Shown here in pieces: positions 1-6,619 of a stretch of DNA of 6,798 bases. The stretch comes from Victivallaceae bacterium (GTDB lineage Bacteria; Verrucomicrobiota; Lentisphaeria; Victivallales; Victivallaceae): positions 1 to 6,798 of the forward strand of contig JAQUOK010000168.1 in assembly GCA_028717165.1 (NCBI GenBank), read 5' to 3'. The notes beneath the pieces were generated by a model. That model saw nothing but the letters and a program-made list of their open reading frames with translations, did not search any database and was not told the DNA's origin. A program made the translations under genes and the position numbers. The number at the start of each line of letters is the position of its first letter. Positions within the stretch are counted from its first letter, which is position 1.

Positions 1-729
1 GCACAGCTGGATTTGGGATACACACAGGTTGAAGCCCCTTTTGACTGCCGGATAGCCAAAGCCGACGTCGAGATTTCCCAGTATGTTCAACTGGGGCAGG
101 AAATGCTGGAAGCCGACGGCATCGGTTCGGCGGAAGTCGTTGCCCAGGTGGATGTGGGACGTCTCGCCACGCTGGTACTGAACGAAAACGTCCAATCCGG
201 CCGGCTCGCGCTGGCCGCCGGCAAAATTACCGGTATCCCGGAACATCTGGGGCTGAGCGCCGTTATCAAACACAGTCCCAACGGCCGGACTTTCTGCTGG
301 AAAGCCAAATGCGAACGAATGGAGCCGGTCGATCCCAGCACCCGTACGGTCGGGGTTGCGGCGGTAGTCGCCAATCCCTACCTGACGGTCAACGCCGATC
401 GTCCGCCGCTGGTCAAGGGCATGTATTGCGAAGTGGACATTTACGGCCGGGAACAGCCGGACAGCATCGTGATCCCGCGTTCCGCCGTTCATGACGACAC
501 GGTTTATCTGGTTACGCCCCGGAAGCGCCTGGATATCCGGAAAATTGAACTCAAATATGAAATTGCCGATATTGCCGTCGTCAAAAAAGGCCTGAAAACG
601 GGAGACGTAATCGTCACTTCCGACCTTGTCCCGGCAATCAGCGGAATGCTGCTGGACACTACTGTCAACACCGCTCTGGAAACGAGGATAAAACTGGCGG
701 CGGCGGGAAAAGAGGAGAATGATAAATGA
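1..729 (+). CDS. RND efflux periplasmic adaptor subunit (HlyD/MFP family), 5'-truncated by the window edge
   Basis: This is the C-terminal 242 residues of a membrane fusion protein, the periplasmic part that links an inner-membrane RND pump to an outer-membrane channel. The reading frame is open from base 1 and starts mid-domain, so the true start lies upstream; the TTG at 13 is not a believable start. Residues 7-33 (YTQVEAPFDCRI, then QYVQLGQ) are the typical end of the lipoyl/barrel-sandwich domain, which follows the alpha-hairpin in this family. Residues about 36-145 look like the beta-barrel domain, closing with GMYCEVDIYG near residue 140. From about 155 (IVIPRSAVHDDTVYLV, later LKTGDVIVTSDL) comes the membrane-proximal domain. 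The signal peptide or lipobox and the first half of the hairpin are not visible. The stop overlaps the permease start (ATGA), so the two are co-translated. Family assignment is firm; the exported substrate cannot be read from the sequence. Confidence 0.93.
   Translation, partial: AQLDLGYTQVEAPFDCRIAKADVEISQYVQLGQEMLEADGIGSAEVVAQVDVGRLATLVLNENVQSGRLALAAGKITGIPEHLGLSAVIKHSPNGRTFCWKAKCERMEPVDPSTRTVGVAAVVANPYLTVNADRPPLVKGMYCEVDIYGREQPDSIVIPRSAVHDDTVYLVTPRKRLDIRKIELKYEIADIAVVKKGLKTGDVIVTSDLVPAISGMLLDTTVNTALETRIKLAAAGKEENDK
711..728 (+). promoter_or_regulatory. Ribosome binding site and ATGA stop/start overlap that set the permease start
   Basis: AGAGGAG at 711-717 is a strong Shine-Dalgarno sequence. 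It lies 8 bases before the ATG at 726-728, and that ATG overlaps the adaptor stop codon TGA at 727-729. The purine-rich site lies inside the last codons of the adaptor. This arrangement supports translational coupling of adaptor and permease. It also shows that this genome uses Shine-Dalgarno initiation at least for some genes. Confidence 0.85.
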
Positions 730-3700
730 TCAGGTTTTTCGCCGCCCACAAAACCGCAGCCAATTTGCTGATGCTGATCTTCCTTATACTGGGAATAGTC
801 GTCATCTTTCAAATCCGGCGGGAAACGCTGCCTGATTTTTCCAAAGACCAGGTACAGATAACTGTGGCTTACCCCGGTGCAACCGCCGAAGAAGTCGAAG
901 AAGCGATCTGCGAAAGGGTGGAAGATGCGATTGACAAAGTCAACAACGTCAAGGAAGTCATTTCAGTGGCCAGGGAAGGTACCGGCTCGATAACCGCGGA
1001 AATGGATCCGGGCGCCGATTTTCAGCAGTTCCAGGACGATATCCGGACGGAAGTGGAAGCTATCGACAATTTTCCCGATTTCGTCGAGAAACCGATCATA
1101 AAGCCGCTGAACCGCACTGATAATGTAGTATCGATCGCGGTAACCGGGCCGATGTCGCTTTCCGACCTGAAAGCCTATTGCAACCTGTTAAAAGAAAAAC
1201 TTCAGCGTCTGCCCGACGTCAACCAGATCGAGATCAAAGGTTTCTCCCAGCACCAGTTCAAGATCATGATCCCGCCGAAAAAACTTATGGCGTATGGCCT
1301 GAGCATCGAAGACATCACTCAAACTATCGGCGGACAGAATACGAACCTCCCGGCCGGTACCTTGAAAACCGGCGAACGGGATTACAGCATCCGTTTCAAC
1401 GACCGCCGGCGCACGATCCGCGACCTTGAGGATATGACCGTAATTACCGGCAGTTCCGGAGCCGAAATAAAATTGGGAACGATTGCCAGGATCACCGATG
1501 ATTTCGAGCAGGACGAAGATAAGCTGCTGTTTAACGGCAAGCGCGCCGGAGTGCTGGAGATCACCAAGTCAAAATCCAAGGATACCCTTACTATTTATGA
1601 TGAAGTACAGGAATTTCTGAGACAGGAAGAAAAAATCAAGCCGCCCGGCGTCAGCTTTTACGTGACCAATAATGTCTCGGCCATTGTCCGTGACCGCCTC
1701 AATTTGCTGGTAAGCAACGGAATTCAGGGAATAATCCTGGTTTTTCTTACCCTGTGGCTGTTTTTCAATCTGCGTTTTTCCTTCTGGGTCGCCATGGGGC
1801 TGCCGGTATCGTTCCTGGGGGCAATGTTTTTCATCAACGCCATGGGCATTTCGATCAACATGATATCCATGGTCGCCCTGCTGATCGCCACCGGGCTGCT
1901 GATGGATGACGCGATCGTCATTTCCGAAAATATCGCCTCGCATATGGCGCGCGGTAAAAAAGCCGTGGACGCGGCGGTTGACGGCACTAAAGAAGTCGGC
2001 ATCGGCGTCCTGTCTTCTTTCGCCACCACAGTCTGCGTATTCGGCGCCCTGCTCGGCATCGAGGGCAATGTCGGCAAAATCCTGAAAGTCATTCCGGCAG
2101 TGCTGACCCTGGTGCTGCTGGTCAGTCTGATCGAGGCGTTCCTGATCCTGCCCAACCACCTGTCGCATTCGCTGGCGCGGCACGGCCTGAACGGCTCACC
2201 GGGCCGGATCCGGAACCGGATCAACCATTCCATTCAGTGGATACGAATAAATATTATAGGGCGCTTTGCCCGGCAGGCAATCCCGCACCGTTATATTTTT
2301 ATCGGCTGCGTTATCGGTGTATTCATTATTTCCCTCGGCATGGTAGCCGGCGGTATCCTGAAATTCCGGCTTTTCCCAGACCTGGACGGCGATATCGTCG
2401 TTGCCCGGGTACTGATGCCCCAGGGCACCCCGCTGGTAAAAACCGAACAGATCGCCGCCCGGCTGGTGGATTCGCTGCAAAAAGTCAACGCCCACTTCAA
2501 ACCTCAACAGCCGGGGCAACAGGATCTGATCGAAAACAGCGCGATCCAGTTCAATGTCAACACCGACGCCGGAGAAAGCGGAGCGCATGTAGTTACCGTA
2601 TCGGCGGACTTGCTGCCCGGCAATAAGCGGCGGACTTCCGTCAATGATATTCTCGCCTACTGGCGCAAGGTTACCGGGAAAGTCGCCAATGTCATAAATC
2701 TTTCCTTCAAGGATTTTCAGCCCGATCCAGGCGGCAGCCCGATCGATATCCGCCTGAAAGGCAGCAACCTGAAACAGTTGAAACGCGCCTCCATTGAGTT
2801 ACAGCAGAAATTGAAAAGTTACGCGGGCGTTTACGACATTTCCGATGACATGCGCCCCGGAAAAATGGAACTGGTGCTGAAATTGAAGCCGGGCGCGATG
2901 AAGGAGGGGCTGACGTCAGGCATTATCGCTTCGCAACTGCGTTCCGCCTACCACGGCAGCGTTGCCGATGAAGTGCAGATCAGCAAGGAATCCTATGAAA
3001 TCAGCGTCAAACTCTCGGATATCAGACAGGACAATATCAAACGTTTCGATAATTTTCACATTAAGCTGAAAGACGGGCGCCAGGTACCGCTGACCGCCGT
3101 TACCTCGATCAAAAGCGGCCGCGGTTTTGCGGCGATCTCGCGTAAAGACGGCATCCGGAGCGTTTCCGTCAAGGCCGAACTCGACCGCAAAAAAGCCAAC
3201 GCTAGTGAAATCATCGCCGACCTGAAACAGAATTATCTCCCGGACTTATGTAAACGTTATCCGGGAATCTGGACGGATTTTGAAGGGGAATCAAAGGAAA
3301 GCCGCGAAACCGGCACTTCCATGGCGCGTTCGTTCGTACTGGGAATTGTCGGGATTTTCATTCTGCTTTCATTTCAATTCAAAAGTTACGCCGAACCGCT
3401 GATCGTCATGATGACAATTCCCATGGCGATCATCGGGGTTATCTGGGGACATATTACCATGGGCAGTTCCCTGTGCATGCCCAGCATGATGGGTTTCGTT
3501 TCGCTGTCGGGGATTGTGGTCAATGACTCGATCCTGCTGATGGAATTCATCAAGATAAAGATCAGGGAAGGCCATGCCGCCGCGGAAGCCGCGGTTGAAG
3601 CGAGCATGGCCCGGTTCCGGCCGGTAATGCTGACTTCGCTGACCACCATCGCCGGATTGCTGCCCCTGCTCTCGGAACGCAGCATGCAGGCGCAAATGCT

Positions 3701-3821
3701 GATTCCCCTGGCCATCAGTATTGTTTTCGGACTGGCCGCTTCGACGGTAATGGTATTGTTCGTAGTCCCGGCGCTGTACATGATATACCGGGACTGGCGC
3801 CCGGCGGCGGACACGGATTAG
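726..3821 (+). CDS. RND-family efflux permease (AcrB/MexB-like, ACR_tran), inner-membrane pump subunit
   Basis: This is a complete 1031-residue RND transporter, the usual length for the family, which drives export of drugs, lipids or metals with the proton gradient. TM1 is at about residues 10-30, followed by the first large periplasmic loop (porter region, about 31-328) opening with ETLPDFSKDQVQITVAYPGATAEEVEE. TM2-TM6 span about 331-477. TM4 carries GLLMDDAIVISEN with the paired proton-relay aspartates D394 and D395. TM7 lies near 522-544, preceding the second periplasmic loop. TM8-TM12 span about 866-1018, with SGIVVNDSILLMEF in TM10 (N933, D934) and FRPVMLTSLTTIAGLLPLL after it. The AcrB TM10 lysine appears to be replaced by asparagine, so this is not a close AcrB copy. 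The paired acidic residues argue for a functional pump. It pairs with the upstream adaptor; no TolC-like gene is in view. Drug versus lipid or metal specificity cannot be decided. Confidence 0.96.
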   Translation: MIRFFAAHKTAANLLMLIFLILGIVVIFQIRRETLPDFSKDQVQITVAYPGATAEEVEEAICERVEDAIDKVNNVKEVISVAREGTGSITAEMDPGADFQQFQDDIRTEVEAIDNFPDFVEKPIIKPLNRTDNVVSIAVTGPMSLSDLKAYCNLLKEKLQRLPDVNQIEIKGFSQHQFKIMIPPKKLMAYGLSIEDITQTIGGQNTNLPAGTLKTGERDYSIRFNDRRRTIRDLEDMTVITGSSGAEIKLGTIARITDDFEQDEDKLLFNGKRAGVLEITKSKSKDTLTIYDEVQEFLRQEEKIKPPGVSFYVTNNVSAIVRDRLNLLVSNGIQGIILVFLTLWLFFNLRFSFWVAMGLPVSFLGAMFFINAMGISINMISMVALLIATGLLMDDAIVISENIASHMARGKKAVDAAVDGTKEVGIGVLSSFATTVCVFGALLGIEGNVGKILKVIPAVLTLVLLVSLIEAFLILPNHLSHSLARHGLNGSPGRIRNRINHSIQWIRINIIGRFARQAIPHRYIFIGCVIGVFIISLGMVAGGILKFRLFPDLDGDIVVARVLMPQGTPLVKTEQIAARLVDSLQKVNAHFKPQQPGQQDLIENSAIQFNVNTDAGESGAHVVTVSADLLPGNKRRTSVNDILAYWRKVTGKVANVINLSFKDFQPDPGGSPIDIRLKGSNLKQLKRASIELQQKLKSYAGVYDISDDMRPGKMELVLKLKPGAMKEGLTSGIIASQLRSAYHGSVADEVQISKESYEISVKLSDIRQDNIKRFDNFHIKLKDGRQVPLTAVTSIKSGRGFAAISRKDGIRSVSVKAELDRKKANASEIIADLKQNYLPDLCKRYPGIWTDFEGESKESRETGTSMARSFVLGIVGIFILLSFQFKSYAEPLIVMMTIPMAIIGVIWGHITMGSSLCMPSMMGFVSLSGIVVNDSILLMEFIKIKIREGHAAAEAAVEASMARFRPVMLTSLTTIAGLLPLLSERSMQAQMLIPLAISIVFGLAASTVMVLFVVPALYMIYRDWRPAADTD

Positions 3822-3950
3822 ACTCTAGCCACGCAAAGTTCAGAAAAAAATCGGTAAAAACATAATTATTTTCCCGTTAGCCGTGTGAGATTTGCTAATC
3901 AGCGGCGAACAATGCTTGACAACAAAAAAATTAAACGGGGAATTCCGAAT
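3822..3950 (+). promoter_or_regulatory. Intergenic gap with a weak possible promoter before the exported-protein gene
   Basis: These 129 bases separate the permease stop from the preferred start of the next gene. No convincing intrinsic terminator follows the permease, so read-through is possible. A weak sigma70-like pair can be drawn: TTCAGA at 3839-3844 and CATAAT at 3861-3866, 16 bases apart. Each hexamer departs from consensus. CGGGG at 3936-3940, 10 bases before the ATG at 3951, is a mediocre ribosome binding site. The promoter call is speculative. Confidence 0.2.
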
Positions 3951-4604
3951 ATGGCGATAAGAAATATTTTCTGTCTGTTGAGCTTTCTGCTGATACTGCA
4001 AAGCGGAGCGGAAACAACCCGGGCGTTGACGGAAGCAGAAATTAATGAACGCAAAAATACCGAACCTGAAACATTTTACGGCGGGAAATTTTATTCACGG
4101 CAGTTCGAAATCAGACCGGGCGGCAAACTGCGGGCAATGCTGCCTCCGGCCAAAACCCTGAAACAGGCTTTCTGCGAAGCGCTGACCAATAACGTCGTCC
4201 GCGCCCTGACCAGAAATCTGAGACTGAATAATTCGGATAAACCGGTAAGCAAAACGGTGTTATGGCAGGCTGACCGGAAAACTTTTGCGTTCAAATACAA
4301 AGCCGTCATAAAAGACAGTATGATCGTCCGTGAAGAATGCGCCCTGGAATTTCCCGGCCTGCCGGTTTTGGCCACCTTGAACGGAAAAATGCCGCTTTCG
4401 CCTGAAATTTCAACCAGGCGCTTGTCCAGGGTTTTATATTACCTGAAAAAAGGAAACATGGAAATAAAACATGTCAGTGTGGAAATCGGAAGCAACCGGG
4501 ATGAAGCCGAAGATTTCGTTGACGGAATTGATATAGCGGAATGCTCCGATATTTATATGGATAAAAACCGGGCCGTACCGCAAATCATGATCGGTTTAAA
4601 GTAA
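3951..4604 (+). CDS. Unrecognised exported (periplasmic) protein, 217 aa
   Basis: I do not recognise this family. The ATG at 3951 is preferred because it gives a clean Sec signal peptide: short basic start MAIRN, hydrophobic core about residues 6-16 (IFCLLSFLLIL), and an SGA cleavage site after A20. In-frame starts at GTG 3885 and ATG 3912 would bury this signal behind a charged extension, and neither has a better ribosome site. Cys8 is not in a lipobox, so a lipoprotein is unlikely. The mature part (about 197 residues) has no further membrane segment, is rich in Lys, Arg and Glu, and has three cysteines (C75, C130, C198). There are no obvious repeats or catalytic motifs. It lies 129 bases after the RND permease on the same strand and ends in its own terminator, so co-transcription with the pump is possible but unproven. 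A periplasmic accessory role is inference only. Confidence 0.72.
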   Translation: MAIRNIFCLLSFLLILQSGAETTRALTEAEINERKNTEPETFYGGKFYSRQFEIRPGGKLRAMLPPAKTLKQAFCEALTNNVVRALTRNLRLNNSDKPVSKTVLWQADRKTFAFKYKAVIKDSMIVREECALEFPGLPVLATLNGKMPLSPEISTRRLSRVLYYLKKGNMEIKHVSVEIGSNRDEAEDFVDGIDIAECSDIYMDKNRAVPQIMIGLK

Positions 4605-4620
4605 TTTTCCCTCCTTCCCT

Positions 4621-4675
4621 GAAACGGTCGGCAGCAACTGAATATTGTCTCCTTGCTGTTGTCGGCCGTTTCTTT
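4621..4675 (+). terminator. Intrinsic (rho-independent) terminator after the exported-protein gene
   Basis: A long hairpin begins 17 bases after the stop codon. The outer arms GAAACGG (4621-4627) and CCGTTTC (4666-4672) pair perfectly, and the inner arms CAGCAA (4632-4637) and TTGCTG (4653-4658) pair perfectly. Between them, 4628-4631 pairs with 4662-4665 through two Watson-Crick and two G-U pairs, leaving a 3-base bulge (4659-4661). The loop is 15 bases. The stem is followed by TTT and an AT run. The G-U pairs form only in the plus-strand transcript; on the minus strand they become A-C mismatches, and no T-run follows there. It therefore serves the plus-strand gene, not the convergent transporter. 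Confidence 0.72.
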
Positions 4676-4694
4676 ATATAAAGGCGCCGGAGAA

Positions 4695-5576
4695 CTACAT
4701 CAGAACCAGACAGCTTAAACCGCAAACCGATGTGCCGTAAGCGACGAGATCAAGTTTTTCAGGACGTTCTTTGAACAGGAAAATACTTAACAGTTGTACC
4801 AGCACCGTTACGCAGACCGTCGTCACCGGGAAAACAACAGTTCCGTTTATTTCCTTAAGCGCCCATACCCTTAACGCCGATGCGAAAATCCCGCAGATGC
4901 CGAAAACGCCACCCCATAATAATTCCGGTTTCCAATTATGTTTTCTGATATTTTTCAATGCCGGGGAACAATAAAATGCCGATAACAGGAATACCACGGT
5001 AATAAAAACTTCCCTGAATCCTGTTACCTCAACCGAACGCGTTGACCTCAGCAGAATTTCCCATGTTCCCTGGCCCCAGAATGCCATCATGGCAAACAGA
5101 AACCATTTCAGGGAAAGTTTTTTTGCAGAATGGTTGTGCAATATCTTGGCAACCCCGAAAATTATCACTGTCCCGACCGTAAAAATTGTTCCCAGCAGAC
5201 AAAGGATGAAATGCCGGTTGAAACCGACCGGAACTTCACGCCAGATAAACAAAGACGCCAGAGTGGAAACCACCATGGAACAGCGCAGGATCGTCCAACT
5301 GATTCCCAGCGGGCCGTACTGCACGGATTTAGTCGCGCCGATCGTTGCCACTGAAAATAGAAATGCGCCGATGATTCCCGGCCACCCCGCGGCCCGCAAA
5401 GCCGGCCAAAGCCCAGCCCAGTCAACAGCGGATAACGTGAAAACCAGCATCACCGTTCCGGAAACGTACCGGGCAATCGCATTAAAACAGAATGCGTTAC
5501 AGCCTGCTTCAGTGGCTTTGCGCGTCACCACCGCCAGGCAAATCATAAAAATTATTGACAATACCAGATAAATCAT
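4695..5576 (-). CDS. EamA/DMT-superfamily transporter, inner membrane
   Basis: The 293-residue product has about ten predicted membrane helices, near residues 1-18, 31-50, 64-83, 89-111, 121-142, 157-172, 187-204, 218-238, 244-267 and 275-292. These fall into two five-helix halves, the duplicated EamA architecture. The hallmark features are present: GPLGISWTILRCSMVVSTLASLFIWREVP at the end of the first half, and its counterpart INGTVVFPVTTVC followed by LSIFLFKERPEKLD in the second, each with the conserved glutamate after the helix. Family members move amino acids, sugars or other metabolites, usually outward; the substrate here is unknown. The ATG at 5574-5576 follows AAGGCGG on the coding strand (5584-5590), a fair ribosome site. 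The gene is divergent from the LysR-type regulator, which probably controls it, and convergent with the exported-protein gene. No terminator of its own was found. Confidence 0.9.
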   Translation of the reverse strand: MIYLVLSIIFMICLAVVTRKATEAGCNAFCFNAIARYVSGTVMLVFTLSAVDWAGLWPALRAAGWPGIIGAFLFSVATIGATKSVQYGPLGISWTILRCSMVVSTLASLFIWREVPVGFNRHFILCLLGTIFTVGTVIIFGVAKILHNHSAKKLSLKWFLFAMMAFWGQGTWEILLRSTRSVEVTGFREVFITVVFLLSAFYCSPALKNIRKHNWKPELLWGGVFGICGIFASALRVWALKEINGTVVFPVTTVCVTVLVQLLSIFLFKERPEKLDLVAYGTSVCGLSCLVLM

Positions 5577-5672
5577 CAGATTTCCGCCTTATTTGTTTGC
5601 TTTTATTAATATACGGCCTTACTTTATATAAGTAAAATGAATAATTTTTAATTAATATATAACTGTTTAGTT
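5577..5672. promoter_or_regulatory. Divergent AT-rich promoter region between transporter and LysR-type regulator
   Basis: These 96 bases must hold both promoters and any operator for the divergent pair. Reading toward the transporter (minus strand), TTACTT (complement of 5630-5635 reversed) lies 16 bases before TATATT (complement of 5608-5613 reversed), a weak sigma70-like pair whose -35 overlaps the dyad at 5619-5635. Toward the regulator, TATATA at 5655-5660 is a possible -10 but I see no good -35. The 9-mer ATTAATATA occurs twice, at 5605-5613 and 5651-5659. That the region is regulatory follows from its position; the exact promoter hexamers are inference. Confidence 0.55.
5619..5635. promoter_or_regulatory. 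Operator-like dyad, possible LysR-type regulator binding site
   Basis: TTACTT (5619-5624), a 5-base spacer TATAT, and AAGTAA (5630-5635) form a perfect 6+6 inverted repeat in the divergent region. It lies 43 bases from the transporter start and 38 from the regulator start. LysR-type regulators bind short interrupted AT-rich dyads in exactly this position. However, the symmetric base pair 11 apart here is A/T rather than the classical T-N11-A, so the match to the consensus is only partial. Confidence 0.4.
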
Positions 5673-6575
5673 ATGAATTTGCTTCAACTTAAATATTTAA
5701 GGGAGGCGGTTATTTGCGGAAGCGTAACCCTGGCCGCCCGTCGTTTGCATATAACTCAGCCGGCGGTAAGTAAGCAACTTGGGTTGCTGGCGGAGGAATT
5801 GGACTGTGAACTATGGAACAGGCGCCGGGGAAAATTGCGTTTGACGGAATCGGGAAGGGTAATTTTCCAGCGGGCTGAACTGATATTGGAGCAGCTTCAC
5901 CTGCTGGAAAAGGAACTTGCCGATTTAAACGCTGAAAATGAGATTACCGGCTCTCTGACCGTCGGTTGCGGGCCCCTGCTGTCGCGCAGCCTGCTGCCGC
6001 AGTTAAGCGTGGATTTTATCCGGCAATATCCGAAAGTGCACCTTTCGATTTATGAAAGCGATTCTATTCAACTGCCGGGACTGCTGGCGGACGGCAGCAT
6101 TGATATCGGGCTGGGAGCGGGGAATCTGAAAACAGATTCCAAAATAAAATTCACGGCTTTACTGAAAGACAGTTATCTGGTCATTCATTCAGCCGAATTA
6201 GTCATTCCCGGCAGCGTTTTTCCTACGGCACGGCTTGGCGATTATCCTTTCATAAACTACATGCCGGGTTCGACCGTGCTGGCTTCCGTGGATAAACGCC
6301 TGAAACTCAAAAAGCTCAATTCTATCCTTTATGCGCGCAATACGGAAACGGTAATCGAATTTGTCAGGCGCAACGCCGGAATTGCATTCATGCCTTCTTA
6401 TATGTTTAAACTGTTAAGGCCGGAAGGAATTATCGCAAAATGTCTTGACAAGCCGGTATATCAGAATATCGGCATATATTGTCTTGCGGAGAATAATAAT
6501 AATCCGGTATATGAAATTTTCACGGCCAAAGTCAGGGACGCGTTCAGAAAACTGAGTCAGGATGCAGTTGTTTGA
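5673..6575 (+). CDS. LysR-type transcriptional regulator
   Basis: The 300-residue protein has the normal length and layout of the family. Its N-terminal winged helix-turn-helix spans residues 1-60: NLLQLKYLREAVICGSVTLAA, then the recognition part RRLHITQPAVSKQLGLLAEEL, and WNRRRGKLRLTESG in the wing. A linker helix follows (about 62-90), and the periplasmic-binding-protein-like effector domain starts at G93 (GSLTVGCGPLLS). The start is fixed because the only ATG at the right place is 5673 and an in-frame TAA sits at 5649-5651. No Shine-Dalgarno sequence precedes it, only an AT-rich leader. It is divergent from the EamA transporter, so control of that gene plus self-regulation is the likely role; the inducer is unknown. 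The coding end looks complete even though an IS630-like element begins about 10 bases past the stop. Confidence 0.95.
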   Translation: MNLLQLKYLREAVICGSVTLAARRLHITQPAVSKQLGLLAEELDCELWNRRRGKLRLTESGRVIFQRAELILEQLHLLEKELADLNAENEITGSLTVGCGPLLSRSLLPQLSVDFIRQYPKVHLSIYESDSIQLPGLLADGSIDIGLGAGNLKTDSKIKFTALLKDSYLVIHSAELVIPGSVFPTARLGDYPFINYMPGSTVLASVDKRLKLKKLNSILYARNTETVIEFVRRNAGIAFMPSYMFKLLRPEGIIAKCLDKPVYQNIGIYCLAENNNNPVYEIFTAKVRDAFRKLSQDAVV

Positions 6576-6597
6576 CTGTATTCTAGTGTCCAGTCAA
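6572..6597. repeat. Inverted repeat spanning the regulator stop codon and the IS end
   Basis: TTGACTG at 6572-6578, which contains the regulator stop TGA, and CAGTCAA at 6591-6597, inside the insertion-sequence end, are perfect 7-base inverted copies 12 bases apart. The RNA could form a short hairpin, but no real T-run follows, so it is a poor terminator. It may also be chance or a result of target choice. Confidence 0.4.
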
Positions 6598-6602
6598 GCT
6601 TG

Positions 6603-6617
6603 TATTTGTAACAAATA
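6603..6617. repeat. Perfect palindrome in the insertion-sequence end
   Basis: TATTTGT (6603-6609), a single A, and ACAAATA (6611-6617) make a perfect 7+1+7 palindrome between the presumed IS tip and the transposase stop codon. It could be a subterminal transposase binding site or a weak hairpin. No function is demonstrated. Confidence 0.4.
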
Positions 6618-6619
6618 TA

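Noticed and set aside
13..15. TTG at 13 as the adaptor start
   Set aside because: The frame is open to base 1, and the conserved lipoyl-domain sequence is already under way there. The gene simply enters from the left.
1569..2233. Two long overlapping open frames on the minus strand (about 204 and 169 codons) inside the RND permease gene
   Set aside because: They lie opposite a strongly conserved coding sequence and their translations are low-complexity, Gln/Asp/Arg-rich or unlike known folds. They are shadows of the permease codons.
3369..3814. Minus-strand open frames opposite the C-terminal half of the permease
   Set aside because: The plus strand here encodes the conserved TM8-TM12 segment. 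There is no ribosome site or protein-like composition on the minus strand.
3916..3921. Perfect TTGACA hexamer as a -35 promoter element
   Set aside because: At 16-18 bases downstream there is only G-rich and GGAATT sequence, with no -10-like hexamer. Its transcript would also start at about the ATG of the exported protein.
3885..3950. GTG at 3885 or ATG at 3912 as the start of the exported protein
   Set aside because: Both add a charged extension in front of an otherwise canonical signal peptide, and neither has a good ribosome site. ATG 3951 is preferred.
5089..5571. 160-codon plus-strand open frame opposite the EamA transporter
   Set aside because: The minus strand gives a clear ten-helix transporter with family motifs. 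The plus-strand translation has no recognisable features.
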